A DNA stretch of 12,883 bases from contig CALCWL010000379.1 in assembly GCA_937906285.1 (NCBI GenBank), positions 1-12,883 on the forward strand. The letters run 5' to 3'. How positions within the stretch are numbered: position 1 is the stretch's first letter; every line of letters begins with the position of its first letter. The notes beneath the pieces were generated by a model. The model saw nothing but the letters and a program-made list of their open reading frames with translations. It ran no database searches and was not told where the DNA came from. The stretch is from an uncultured Rhodanobacter sp. Lineage in GTDB: Bacteria > Pseudomonadota > Gammaproteobacteria > Xanthomonadales > Rhodanobacteraceae. The position numbers and the translations under genes are program-made. This document shows positions 1 through 7,813 of this stretch, piece by piece.

Positions 1-1014
1 GCGGCTGAGCACGCGCTCCACGTCGTGGTTGGAGATCGCCCAGCACGGCCAGCCCTCGGTCATCTGCGCCTCCAGCTGGCGCACCGTGCCGCGGATGTGC
101 GCCGCGCTGAAATCCTCGGTGAGCAACTCGAAGCTGTAGCCCATGTGCAGCCGGCCGTGCATGGTGTACTCGGCCATCGTCCCCAGCGAATCCTCCGAGG
201 AGATCTCGCCCAGCGCCGCCACGTCGGCATAGCCGTCCATCAGCGCACGCAGCTCGGCGAGGAAGCCCAGGTTCTCCGGCTGCGTGTTGTTGTAGTAGTG
301 GTACTGGAACGCGTACGGATTGGCCGGGCTGAAGCCGCGGCCCACGCGCTGCTCGCTTGGCTTGGGCGGGTTGTCGCGCAGCTGGCGGTCGTGGAAGCAG
401 AAGTTGATCGCGTCCAGGCGGATGCCGTCCACGCCCTTGTCCAGCCAGAAACGCACATTGTCCAGCGTGGCCGCGCGCACGTCGGGGTGGTGGAAGTTCA
501 GGTCCGGCTGCGAGGCGAGGAAGTTGTGCAGGTAGTACTGGCCGCGGCGCGGCTCCCACTGCCATGCACTGCCGCCGAACAGCGACAGCCAGTTGTTCGG
601 CGGCGTGCCGTCGGGCCGGGCGTCGGCCCACACGTACCAGTCGGCCTTCGGGTTGTCGCGGCTCTGCCGGCTTTCGCGGAACCATGCGTGCTCGGCCGAG
701 GTATGGCTGAGCACCTGGTCGATCATCACCTTCAACCCCAGCCCGTGCGCCTTGTGCAGCAGGCGGTCGAAATCCTCCAGCGTGCCGAACAGCGGATCGA
801 CCTCGCGGTAATCGGCGATGTCGTAGCCGAAATCCGCCATCGGCGACTTGAAGAACGGCGCCACCCAGATCGCGTCCACGCCAAGCTCGGCCACGTAGTC
901 GAGCCGCTCGACGATGCCGGGCAGATCTCCCACCCCGTCCCCGTCGGTGTCGAGAAAGCTGCGCGGGTAGATCTGGTAGATGATGGCGCCACGCCACCAC
1001 GGGGCATTGCTCAT
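1..1014 (-). CDS. Cytosolic GH13 alpha-glucosidase, partial (3' end beyond left edge)
   Basis: Glycoside hydrolase family 13 enzyme of the oligo-1,6-glucosidase/alpha-glucosidase type, expected to release glucose from maltose-like oligosaccharides. The frame is open to the window edge, giving 338 visible residues of a family usually near 540. It begins MSNAPWWRGAIIYQIYPRSF, the usual GH13 opening, and has no signal peptide, so it should be cytoplasmic. Visible motifs are the region I histidine in QVLSHTS, nucleophile D201 in GIRLDAINF, acid/base E270 in LGEISSED, and H330-D331 in SNHDVERVL. The missing part is the end of the barrel and domain C. An in-frame ATG four codons upstream (1026) is an alternative start; I chose 1014 because of the purine-rich AGGCGA just before it and because family members start there. 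It is divergent from the receptor gene and shares a 480-bp control region with it. Exact substrate preference (maltose versus isomaltose) cannot be read here. Confidence 0.93.
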   Translation of the reverse strand, partial: MSNAPWWRGAIIYQIYPRSFLDTDGDGVGDLPGIVERLDYVAELGVDAIWVAPFFKSPMADFGYDIADYREVDPLFGTLEDFDRLLHKAHGLGLKVMIDQVLSHTSAEHAWFRESRQSRDNPKADWYVWADARPDGTPPNNWLSLFGGSAWQWEPRRGQYYLHNFLASQPDLNFHHPDVRAATLDNVRFWLDKGVDGIRLDAINFCFHDRQLRDNPPKPSEQRVGRGFSPANPYAFQYHYYNNTQPENLGFLAELRALMDGYADVAALGEISSEDSLGTMAEYTMHGRLHMGYSFELLTEDFSAAHIRGTVRQLEAQMTEGWPCWAISNHDVERVLSR

Positions 1015-1120
1015 TCGCCTGTCCATGCCGTTGCCACCCGGGGCTGCAGGACACGCCGCGTGGCGAACCTGTCGGGGTTGGCGAGCAGCTTAGCGGCTGC
1101 AGACAGGCCTGCCGCGATCG

Positions 1121-1135
1121 TGCATACGTATTCAT
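1121..1135 (-). promoter_or_regulatory. Putative LacI-type operator, copy 1
   Basis: TGCATACGTATTCAT is a near-palindrome: positions 1121-1134 pair symmetrically except at one position pair, around a central ACGT. The exact reverse complement occurs at 1335-1349. It lies about 106 bp upstream of the alpha-glucosidase start and, read in that gene's direction, has the same orientation as copy 2 has towards the receptor. A central CG in a 14-20 bp palindrome is typical of LacI-family operators. Assignment to a maltose/alpha-glucoside regulator is inference from the neighbours. Confidence 0.6.
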
Positions 1136-1176
1136 GGATCGCCGCTGCCGCTACGCAGCATCAGTGGCTACCACGG

Positions 1177-1194
1177 CGTTTGGACGTCCAAACG
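1177..1194. promoter_or_regulatory. Perfect 18-bp palindrome, putative operator
   Basis: CGTTTGGACGTCCAAACG is a perfect 18-bp palindrome with central CG, between the two copies of the other motif. Its sequence (core TTTGGACGTCCAAA) differs from them, so it may bind a second regulator. It is GC-rich and followed by no T-run, so it is not a terminator. The binding protein is unknown. Confidence 0.5.
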
Positions 1195-1334
1195 AACAGC
1201 GGCCGGAACCGGCGCACGCCGCGCCGCGCCTGCATTCGCGCCGCTCCGGCATCGACGCGCAGCGTCCGGCGCAGACATGCCGCTTCGACAGGCCGCGACG
1301 CCCCGGGCGAGGCCTTGCGACGCGGCGCAGCAGA

Positions 1335-1350
1335 ATGAATACGTATGCAT
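1335..1350 (+). promoter_or_regulatory. Putative LacI-type operator, copy 2
   Basis: ATGAATACGTATGCAT is symmetrical over 16 positions except for one position pair, and 15 of its bases are the reverse complement of copy 1. It lies about 145 bp before the receptor start, leaving room for a long leader. A poor promoter-like match (TTGCGA at 1315-1320, 17 bp, AATACG at 1338-1343) would overlap it, consistent with repression, but the -10 match is weak. Confidence 0.6.
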
Positions 1351-1481
1351 GAACGGCTCGCTCCGACGCAGCCGTCCTAACATCGGCCTCACGGAGTCGA
1401 CCGCCGCATGTTCGACGGCAGCGGCCCGCGAGTTCCGAACAGACCATCACGATCGTCACAAGACCTGCAGTACTTACCCTG

Positions 1482-1488
1482 GGAGGGG
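1482..1488 (+). promoter_or_regulatory. Ribosome binding site deciding the receptor's GTG start
   Basis: GGAGGGG lies 6 bp before the GTG at 1495. The in-frame ATG at 1408 has no such site and would add 29 residues ahead of a clear signal peptide, so the GTG is preferred. Confidence 0.8.
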
Positions 1489-1494
1489 ACAACG

Positions 1495-4383
1495 GTGATA
1501 CTCAAACACAACGTGCTTGCCTTGGCGCTGGCATCGGTCGGTTTCTGCGCATTCATTCCTGCCCACGCTGCCGCCCCGCGGGCCAGCAGCGCGACCGCTG
1601 CGCAGGACACCCAGGCCCAGGACGCCCAGACCCAGGATGCGACCACGACGGATACCAAGGCCGACAAGGATCGCCGCCGCTCCGCCAAGGACAACGCCAA
1701 GCAGCTGCAGGCAGTCGAGGTGAAGGGCTTCATCAGCAGTATCGAGAACTCCACCGCGCTGAAGCGCAACGCCAGCACCATCGTCGAGGCGGTGTCCGCC
1801 GAGCAGGTCGGCAAGTTGCCGGGCGTGTCCATCGCCGATGCGCTGGGTCGCCTGCCCGGCCTCGCCGTGCAGACAGTCAGCGGCCGTCCGCAGGTGCTGA
1901 CCATCCACGGCCTGGGCCCCGACTTCTCCACCGCGCTGATCAACCGCGACGTGGAGTTCGACCAGTACCCGTCGAGCTGGTTCGACAACGTGGTGGTGCA
2001 CCTGTCGCCGTCGGCAAACCTGATCGGCCAGGGTCTCACCGGCACGGTGGACATGCATACCATCCGCCCGCTGGACAAGAACGGCCCGGAGGCGGCGATC
2101 AACGCGCGCTACATCTGGAACGGCATGTCGCAGCTCGCCGACGGCCCGGGCGTGAGCAACAAGGGTCACAACGTCAACGGCGTGTGGGTGCACCAGTTCG
2201 CCAACAACACGCTGGGCGTGACGCTGGGCGTGGACCTGGAAGACAGCCCGTCGCAGATCGAGCATCAGCAGCCGTGGGGCTACCCCACCGACGCCAACGG
2301 CAACTACGTCATCGGCGGCTCGAAGAACTACGGCATCACCGATTCGATGAAGCGCAGCGGCCTGCTCGCCACCGTGCAGTGGCGGCCGAACGAGCACTAC
2401 ACCGGCACCGTCGACCTCACCTTCGACGATTTCAAGGAAGTGCAGCAGGCCAAGGGCATGGAGTTCCCGCTGTTCTGGAGCTCCGCGCAGCTGCAGCCGG
2501 GCGGCACGGTGCAGGACGGTTTCATCACCAGCGCTGCGTACACCAACGTCAAGCCGGTGATCCGCAACGACTACAACCGCACCAAGGCGCGGGTCTACAA
2601 CTTCAACTGGGACAACCAGTTCACCATCAACGAGAACTGGTCGATCGACGCCGACGTCAACTACTCGCGCGCCACCCGCGACGACATCAACCTGGAGAGC
2701 TACTCCGGCACCGGCTTCACGGCGGCCAACGGCGCACTCGACACGATCGGCTTCAACCAGATCGACAGCGGCCTGTTCTATTTCTTCCCGACGCTCGACT
2801 ACACCCAGGGCGTCGTGCTGACCGATCCGCAAGGCTGGGGCGGCGGCAACGACGTGGTGCAGGCCGGCTTCATCAACGCGCCGCACACCGTCGACTACCT
2901 TGCCAACCTGCGCCTCGCCGCGCAGCGCAGCTTCGCCAGCGGCCCGATCGCCAGCGTGGAATTCGGCGTGGCGCACAGCACGCGCAACAAGACCTACCAC
3001 ATCGACCAGAGCTTCCTCACCCTGGGCGGCGGCACCATCAGCGGCGGCACCGCGGTCACCACCGCGCCGTTCAGCGGCACACCATGCAGCCCGCTGGCGT
3101 GGATGGGCGTGGCCTCGCAGCTCTGCTACAACCCGTTCAACCTGCTCGACAGCGGCACGCTGCAGAGCGTGCCGACCTTCGGCTCCTCGCTGAACCTGCC
3201 GCCGAACTGGGAAGTGCGCGAGAAGACCTTCACCCCGTTCGTGCAGTTCAACCTGGACACCTACCTCGGCGACGTCGGGCTGCGCGGCAACTTCGGCGTG
3301 CAGGCCTCGCACACCTCGCAGCGCGCCACCGGCGAGCGCGTGGCGCCGGGCAGCGCGGTCACCGGCAATGCGATCACGCTGATCCCGGTGGTGGGCAGCA
3401 CCAGCTTCAACAAGTTCCTGCCCAGCGCCAACCTGATCTTCGGCCTCACCGCCAGCGATGATCTGCGCGTCAGCGCCGCGCGCACCATGGCCCGCCCGCG
3501 CATGGACCAGATGAACGCCAGCATGGCGGTGAGCGGCAACATCACGCACCTGACCAGCACCGACCCGAACCAGGCCTATTTCAGCTCGTCCGGCGGCAAC
3601 GCCAAGCTCAAGCCGACCATGGCCGACAACTACAACGTCAGCTACGAGCACTACTTCTCCGGCGGCAACAGCTACGAGTGCAGCTCCGCCGACCAGAAGA
3701 ACTCCGACCTGTGTCGCGGCAGCGGCGGCTACGCCGCGTTGTCGGGCTACTTCATCAAGCTGAAGGATTACATCAACCCGAACGCGGCCTACCTGTACGA
3801 CTTCAGCTCGTTCCTGCCGTTCGGCCTGACGCCGGATCAGCTGAGTCAGCTGGGCACCACGCTGGGCACCGTCTCCGGCCCGACCAACGACGGCCGCGGC
3901 TACGTGAAGGGCGCGCAGCTCACGCTGAACCTGCCGTTCAACCTGATCGCCCAGCCGCTGAACGGCTTCGGCGTGATCGTCACCGGCAACCGCACCAAGA
4001 GCTCGCTGGTGTACCCGGGCAACTCCGACCCGATCACCGTGCCGGGCCTGTCCAAGTGGGTCGCCAACGGCACCTTGTACTACCAGCACGACGGCTTCGA
4101 GGCGCGCATCAGCGACAGCTACCGCTCCAGCTTCCTGGGCCGCGTGTCGGGCATCAGCGCCAGCCGCATCGAGCAGACCATCCAGGGCGGCAGCACCTAC
4201 GACGCCCAGGTCAGCTACAGCTTCGACTCCGGCTCGCTGAAGGGGCTGACCCTGATCGCGCAGGGTTCCAACCTGTCCAACAAGACCTTCACCACGTTCC
4301 AGAACAACGACCCGCGCCAGGTGCTGACCTGGGAACGCTACGGCCGCATGTACGAACTGGGGGTCTCCTACAAGTTCCAGTAA
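1495..4383 (+). CDS. TonB-dependent outer-membrane receptor, Xanth-Caul type, probable maltodextrin uptake
   Basis: Outer-membrane active transporter driven by TonB-ExbBD, predicted to bring alpha-glucan oligosaccharides into the periplasm. The 962-residue product starts at GTG with a signal peptide (hydrophobic 7-22, likely cleavage after A25 in AHA). A low-complexity Q/D/T-rich linker follows (about 37-58), with a candidate TonB box around QAVEVKGF (72-79). The plug begins near 80 and carries VGKLPGVSIADALGRLPG (105-122), the hallmark of the large sugar-type receptors of Xanthomonas and Caulobacter (TIGR01782-like). From about 230 the sequence is an alternating aromatic beta-barrel, with LKPTMADNYNVSYEHYF typical of the family's late barrel. 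It ends GVSYKFQ, so the usual terminal F is followed by Q. No STN domain is present, which argues against a sigma-regulator-coupled siderophore receptor. The substrate is inferred from the GH13 and GH31 neighbours. An intrinsic terminator follows directly. Confidence 0.93.
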   Translation: MILKHNVLALALASVGFCAFIPAHAAAPRASSATAAQDTQAQDAQTQDATTTDTKADKDRRRSAKDNAKQLQAVEVKGFISSIENSTALKRNASTIVEAVSAEQVGKLPGVSIADALGRLPGLAVQTVSGRPQVLTIHGLGPDFSTALINRDVEFDQYPSSWFDNVVVHLSPSANLIGQGLTGTVDMHTIRPLDKNGPEAAINARYIWNGMSQLADGPGVSNKGHNVNGVWVHQFANNTLGVTLGVDLEDSPSQIEHQQPWGYPTDANGNYVIGGSKNYGITDSMKRSGLLATVQWRPNEHYTGTVDLTFDDFKEVQQAKGMEFPLFWSSAQLQPGGTVQDGFITSAAYTNVKPVIRNDYNRTKARVYNFNWDNQFTINENWSIDADVNYSRATRDDINLESYSGTGFTAANGALDTIGFNQIDSGLFYFFPTLDYTQGVVLTDPQGWGGGNDVVQAGFINAPHTVDYLANLRLAAQRSFASGPIASVEFGVAHSTRNKTYHIDQSFLTLGGGTISGGTAVTTAPFSGTPCSPLAWMGVASQLCYNPFNLLDSGTLQSVPTFGSSLNLPPNWEVREKTFTPFVQFNLDTYLGDVGLRGNFGVQASHTSQRATGERVAPGSAVTGNAITLIPVVGSTSFNKFLPSANLIFGLTASDDLRVSAARTMARPRMDQMNASMAVSGNITHLTSTDPNQAYFSSSGGNAKLKPTMADNYNVSYEHYFSGGNSYECSSADQKNSDLCRGSGGYAALSGYFIKLKDYINPNAAYLYDFSSFLPFGLTPDQLSQLGTTLGTVSGPTNDGRGYVKGAQLTLNLPFNLIAQPLNGFGVIVTGNRTKSSLVYPGNSDPITVPGLSKWVANGTLYYQHDGFEARISDSYRSSFLGRVSGISASRIEQTIQGGSTYDAQVSYSFDSGSLKGLTLIAQGSNLSNKTFTTFQNNDPRQVLTWERYGRMYELGVSYKFQ

Positions 4384-4411
4384 GACCGAGCAGCACACCT
4401 GCTCCCCTGCG

Positions 4412-4447
4412 GGCCCCGTTGTGCAAGATCAACGGGGCCTTTTTTTT
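4412..4447 (+). terminator. Rho-independent terminator after the receptor gene
   Basis: GGCCCCGTT (4412-4420) pairs perfectly with AACGGGGCC (4431-4439) around a 10-nt loop, followed by eight T (4440-4447). It lies 28 bp after the receptor stop and before the halogenase-family gene, so it should make the receptor transcript end mostly here, with downstream genes expressed by readthrough or their own promoter. Confidence 0.92.
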
Positions 4448-4474
4448 GACAGGCGCGGCGGCGCGGGTTACTTC
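4446..4474 (+). promoter_or_regulatory. Possible promoter built on the terminator T-tract
   Basis: A perfect -35 hexamer TTGACA (4446-4451) uses the last T of the terminator. At 17 bp the -10 position reads TACTTC (4469-4474), a poor match. It could serve the gene starting at 4508, but the weak -10 keeps this speculative. Confidence 0.25.
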
Positions 4475-4507
4475 AGGGCCGGACGCAAGCGGGGAAACGG
4501 CAACGGC

Positions 4508-6013
4508 ATGAACGCAGCACCCATCCAACGCGTGGTGATCGTCGGCGGCGGCACGGCCGGCTGGATGACGGCCGCCCTGCTCGCCCGGGCGCTGGGCAAG
4601 GCGGTGCAGATCCGCCTGATCGAGTCGGACGAGATCGGCATCGTCGGCGTGGGCGAGGCCACCATCCCGCAGATCCGCCACATCAATGCGTTCCTCGGCA
4701 TCGACGAGGACGACATGCTCAAGGCCACCCACGGCACGTTCAAGCTGGGTGTGCAGTTGAACAACTTCGGACGGCTCGGCGACTCCTACCTGCACGCCTT
4801 CAGCGACATCGGCCTGCCGCTGGGGCTGATCGGCTTCCATCACTACTGGTTGCGGAACCGCCGGCGCGATCCCGACAGCGACCTGTGGGCCTACTCGCTC
4901 AACACGCAGGCGGCGAACGAGCACCGCTTCGCGCGCATGGAGAAAGTCGGCGACACGCCGCTGGGCGGCATCAAGTACGCCTACCACTTCGACGCCGGCC
5001 TGTACGGCCAGTACCTGCGCAAGCGCTGCGATCCGGCCGTGGTCACGCGCACCGAAGGCAAGGTGGTGGAGGTGAAGCTGCGCGAGGGCGACGGCTTCAT
5101 CGAATCGGTGCGACTGGCCAGCGGTGAGCGCATCGAAGGCGATCTGTTCATCGACTGCTCGGGCTTCCGCGGCCTGCTGATCGAAGGCGCGCTGCACACC
5201 GGCTACGAGAGCTGGCAGCACTGGCTGCCGTGCGACCGCGCGATGGCCGTGGCCTGCGCGCGCAGCGAACCGCTGTGGCCGTACACCCGCGCCACCGCGC
5301 GCAGCGTCGGTTGGCAATGGCGCGTGCCGTTGCAGCACCGCACCGGCAACGGCCTGGTCTACGCCAGTGCGCACCTTGGCGACGACGAGGCCGCCACGAC
5401 ACTGCTGGCCAACCTCGACGGCGAGGCGCTCGGCGAGCCGCGCCCGCTGCGCTTCACCACCGGCATGCGGCGCAATGCGTGGCAACGCAACTGCGTGGCG
5501 CTCGGCCTCGCCGCCGGTTTCATGGAGCCGCTGGAATCGACCAGCATCCACCTGATCCAGTCCGGCATCAGCCGGCTGCTGGCGATGTTCCCCGACCGCC
5601 AATGCGATCCGGTGCTGGTCGACGAGTACAACCGCCAGACCCGCTTCGAGTACGAAAGCATCCGCGATTTCCTGATCCTGCATTACAAGGCCACCGAGCG
5701 CGACGACACGCCGTTCTGGCGCCAGTGCGCGGCCATGGAGATTCCGCCCGGACTGGCCCGCAAGCTGGCGCTGTTCCGCGGCCACGGACAGATTTTCCGC
5801 GAGCGCGAGGAACTGTTCACCGAAGTCGCCTGGCTGCAGGTGATGATCGGCCAGCGCATCGAGCCGCAGGCGTATCACCCGCTCGCCGACGCACTGGATG
5901 CGACGCAACTGGATGGCTTCCTCGGCGACATCCGCACCCTGGTCGGCCGCGCCGCCGCCAGCATGCCCGACCACGCCCGCTTCGTCGCCGACCACTGCCG
6001 CGTCGACCCCTAG
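4508..6013 (+). CDS. Flavin-dependent tryptophan-halogenase-family protein
   Basis: FAD-dependent protein of the Trp_halogenase family (Pfam PF04820), which uses reduced flavin, oxygen and halide to halogenate indole-like substrates. The 501 residues are a normal family length. The FAD motif GGGTAGW is at 13-19 and GVGEATIP at 47-54. K79 in GTFKLGV falls at the same number as the catalytic lysine of PrnA, and W269-Q-W-R-V-P274 matches the WxWxIP signature with V for I. MEPLESTS at 339-346 contains the E-S pair (E343, S344) equivalent to the active-site E346/S347 of PrnA. All key halogenase residues are therefore present, so it may be catalytically active. There is no signal peptide. The ATG at 4508 places the Rossmann strand at the very N-terminus. 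The stop is 14 bp before the amylase start, so the two genes are probably co-transcribed. Genes of this family often sit beside sugar TonB receptors in Xanthomonas and Caulobacter relatives, but their physiological role is unknown; its substrate here cannot be inferred. Confidence 0.9.
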   Translation: MNAAPIQRVVIVGGGTAGWMTAALLARALGKAVQIRLIESDEIGIVGVGEATIPQIRHINAFLGIDEDDMLKATHGTFKLGVQLNNFGRLGDSYLHAFSDIGLPLGLIGFHHYWLRNRRRDPDSDLWAYSLNTQAANEHRFARMEKVGDTPLGGIKYAYHFDAGLYGQYLRKRCDPAVVTRTEGKVVEVKLREGDGFIESVRLASGERIEGDLFIDCSGFRGLLIEGALHTGYESWQHWLPCDRAMAVACARSEPLWPYTRATARSVGWQWRVPLQHRTGNGLVYASAHLGDDEAATTLLANLDGEALGEPRPLRFTTGMRRNAWQRNCVALGLAAGFMEPLESTSIHLIQSGISRLLAMFPDRQCDPVLVDEYNRQTRFEYESIRDFLILHYKATERDDTPFWRQCAAMEIPPGLARKLALFRGHGQIFREREELFTEVAWLQVMIGQRIEPQAYHPLADALDATQLDGFLGDIRTLVGRAAASMPDHARFVADHCRVDP

Positions 6014-6027
6014 AAGGAGACCTCGCC

Positions 6028-7608
6028 ATGCCTCGATCACGCCTCGCCCTGCTCGCCTTGCTCGCCCTGCTCATCGCCGGCCCGGCAATCGCCGCCACCA
6101 GGCCGGCACCCGCGGACACGAAGCCGGCCGCCTCCGACGTGTGGTACGAAATCTTCGTGCGCAGCTGGGTCGACACCAATGGCGACGGCATCGGCGACTT
6201 GAACGGCGTCACCGCGAAACTCGATTACCTGCAATCGCTGGGCGTCAGCGGCATCTGGCTGATGCCGATCAATCCCTCGCCCAGCTACCACGGCTACGAC
6301 GTCACCGACTACCGCGGCATCAACCCCGAGTACGGCACCCTGGCCGACTTCGACCGCCTGCTGGCCGAGGCGCACAAGCGCGGCATCAGGATCATCATGG
6401 ACCTGGTCATCAACCACAGCAGCAGCGAGCACCCGTGGTTCAAGGCCGCGCGCGATCCGGCCAGCCCGTACCACGACTGGTACCAGTGGTCGAACAGGCA
6501 CACCGATCTCGATGCGGTGAGCGCCACCGGCTCGCCTGCGTGGCACGCGCTGGGCAAGCAGCACTACCTCGGCATCTTCGTCGACCAGATGCCGGACCTG
6601 AACTTCGACAACCCGGCCGTGCGCAAGGAGATGATCGACATCGGCCGGTTCTGGTTGAAGCGCGGCGTCGACGGCTTCCGCCTCGACGCGGCCCAGCACG
6701 TCTATTACGACTTCGAGAACCAGCGCCACGACCCGAAGATCCTGGCGAAGAACCTCGCCTGGTGGAGCGAGTTCCGCCACGGCATCGACAGCGTCGATCC
6801 GCAGGCTTATGTCGTGGGCGAAGTCACCCGCGACACCGAGGCCGAGCTGGCGCCGTGGTTCAAGCCGCTCAGCGGCGTGTTCAACTTCCCGCTAGCCGTG
6901 CAGCTGATCGAAAGCGCCCGCAGCGGCCACGCCGGCAAGCTGCCCGCCCTGCTCGACGGCACCACGCAGGCCTATCACGCGGTCACCGGCAAATACGGCA
7001 TGGACGTGCCGTTCCTGTCCAACCACGACCAGGAACGCGTGATGAGCCAGCTGCACGACAACCCGCAGCAGATGCGCATCGCCGCCGCGATGCTGCTGAC
7101 CCTGCCCGGCGAGCCGTTCATCTACTACGGCGAAGAACTCGGCATGCGCGGCAAGAAGCCCGACCCCGACCTGCGCGAGCCGATGCGCTGGTATCGCGAC
7201 CCGCAAGGCACCGACCAGACGCACTGGAAGGCTTTCAGTGCCGGCGACGGCCCGGACATCACCGTGCAAGCGCAGCAGGATGATCCGCACTCCCTGCTGA
7301 CGCGCTATCGCGAACTGATCGGCTGGCGCCGTCACATCGGCGCCTTGCGTGATGGCGCGCTGACCACGCGCGACTTGGGCAACCCGCAATTAATCGCGTG
7401 GGAGCTGCGTGATGCGCACGGTGCGGTGCTGGTGGTGCACAACCTGTCCGGCAGCGCGCAAACCATCCGGCTCGCTGCACACGACCTGCAACGCTATGCC
7501 GGCGTGCGCGCCCGTACCGAGGACGCGACTACGCTGGCGCAAGGTGTGCTGCACCTGCCGGCGTACGGCTCGGCGGTGCTGCAAACGGCATCGGCCAGCA
7601 CCAAGTGA
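6028..7608 (+). CDS. Exported GH13 alpha-amylase-type glycoside hydrolase
   Basis: GH13 retaining hydrolase of alpha-1,4-glucans or maltodextrins, predicted to be periplasmic. A clear signal peptide (MPRSRLALLALLALLIAGPA, cleavage after AIA near 22) is followed by the barrel starting VWYEIFVRSWVDTNGDGIGD. The conserved regions are complete: I DLVINHSS (D125-H130), II GFRLDAAQH with nucleophile D220, III VVGEVT with acid/base E265, and IV FLSNHDQ with H333-D334. The calcium-loop-like NGDGIGD motif is present. Domain C (about 430-526) is a beta-sandwich with VVHNLSGSAQTIRLA. The 526 residues fit a three-domain enzyme without a carbohydrate-binding module. AAGGAGA (6014-6020) is a good ribosome site 7 bp before the ATG. 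It probably forms an operon with the halogenase-family gene. The sequence is intermediate between alpha-amylases and alpha-glucosidases, so endo- versus exo-action is not decided. Confidence 0.92.
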   Translation: MPRSRLALLALLALLIAGPAIAATRPAPADTKPAASDVWYEIFVRSWVDTNGDGIGDLNGVTAKLDYLQSLGVSGIWLMPINPSPSYHGYDVTDYRGINPEYGTLADFDRLLAEAHKRGIRIIMDLVINHSSSEHPWFKAARDPASPYHDWYQWSNRHTDLDAVSATGSPAWHALGKQHYLGIFVDQMPDLNFDNPAVRKEMIDIGRFWLKRGVDGFRLDAAQHVYYDFENQRHDPKILAKNLAWWSEFRHGIDSVDPQAYVVGEVTRDTEAELAPWFKPLSGVFNFPLAVQLIESARSGHAGKLPALLDGTTQAYHAVTGKYGMDVPFLSNHDQERVMSQLHDNPQQMRIAAAMLLTLPGEPFIYYGEELGMRGKKPDPDLREPMRWYRDPQGTDQTHWKAFSAGDGPDITVQAQQDDPHSLLTRYRELIGWRRHIGALRDGALTTRDLGNPQLIAWELRDAHGAVLVVHNLSGSAQTIRLAAHDLQRYAGVRARTEDATTLAQGVLHLPAYGSAVLQTASASTK

Positions 7609-7629
7609 ATCGCGAGAACCGCCACCACG

Positions 7630-7752
7630 GCAGGAGCCCGCTCGCGGGCGATGCTCTGGCTTTGCCGGATCCCGAACCCGCCATCCTGAGCTTGTCGAAG
7701 GACCGAATCCCGAATTCCGACCCAAGAGCATCGCGCGCGAGCGGGCTCCTGC
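7630..7752. repeat. REP-type inverted repeat (BIME-like) with an internal dispersed-repeat motif
   Basis: Two 28-bp arms, 7630-7657 and 7725-7752, are reverse complements with one mismatch. Each contains its own small palindrome (the left arm reads GCCCGCTCGCGGGC), and the arm opening GCAGGAGCCCGCTCGCG resembles Pseudomonas/Xanthomonas repetitive extragenic palindromes. The 67-bp interior holds CCTGAGCTTGTCGAAGG (7685-7701), a motif scattered in many proteobacterial genomes, flanked by a short direct repeat (7665-7676 and 7703-7714, 11 of 12 identical). It separates the GH13 and GH31 genes. The transcript could fold into a long hairpin affecting processing or stability, but there is no T-run for intrinsic termination. 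Confidence 0.8.
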
Positions 7753-7813
7753 GGAAGGGACATGGCTCCCACTCGAACGCAAGCCTGCACCGACCCCACT
7801 GCGGAGCCCACTC

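Larger units (their letters stand above)
1015..1494. other. Divergent intergenic control region
   Basis: This 480-bp stretch separates the divergent alpha-glucosidase and receptor genes. I see no convincing gene: the open frames crossing it have no ribosome site or family resemblance. It contains two oppositely oriented copies of one near-palindrome and one perfect 18-bp palindrome, described separately. No strong sigma-70 promoter is visible in either direction. Confidence 0.75.

Noticed and set aside
25..1338. A plus-strand 437-codon open frame at the left edge
   Set aside because: Opposite strand of the GH13 alpha-glucosidase, whose catalytic motifs are all visible on the minus strand.
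1408..1494. ATG at 1408 as the receptor start
   Set aside because: No ribosome site, and the extra 29 residues would precede a normal signal peptide; GTG 1495 has GGAGGGG at proper spacing.
1474..4398. A 974-codon open frame antisense to the receptor gene
   Set aside because: Its composition (long runs of V, A, G, R, H) is that of the complementary strand of GC-rich coding sequence; the sense frame has a signal peptide, plug and barrel motifs and a ribosome site.
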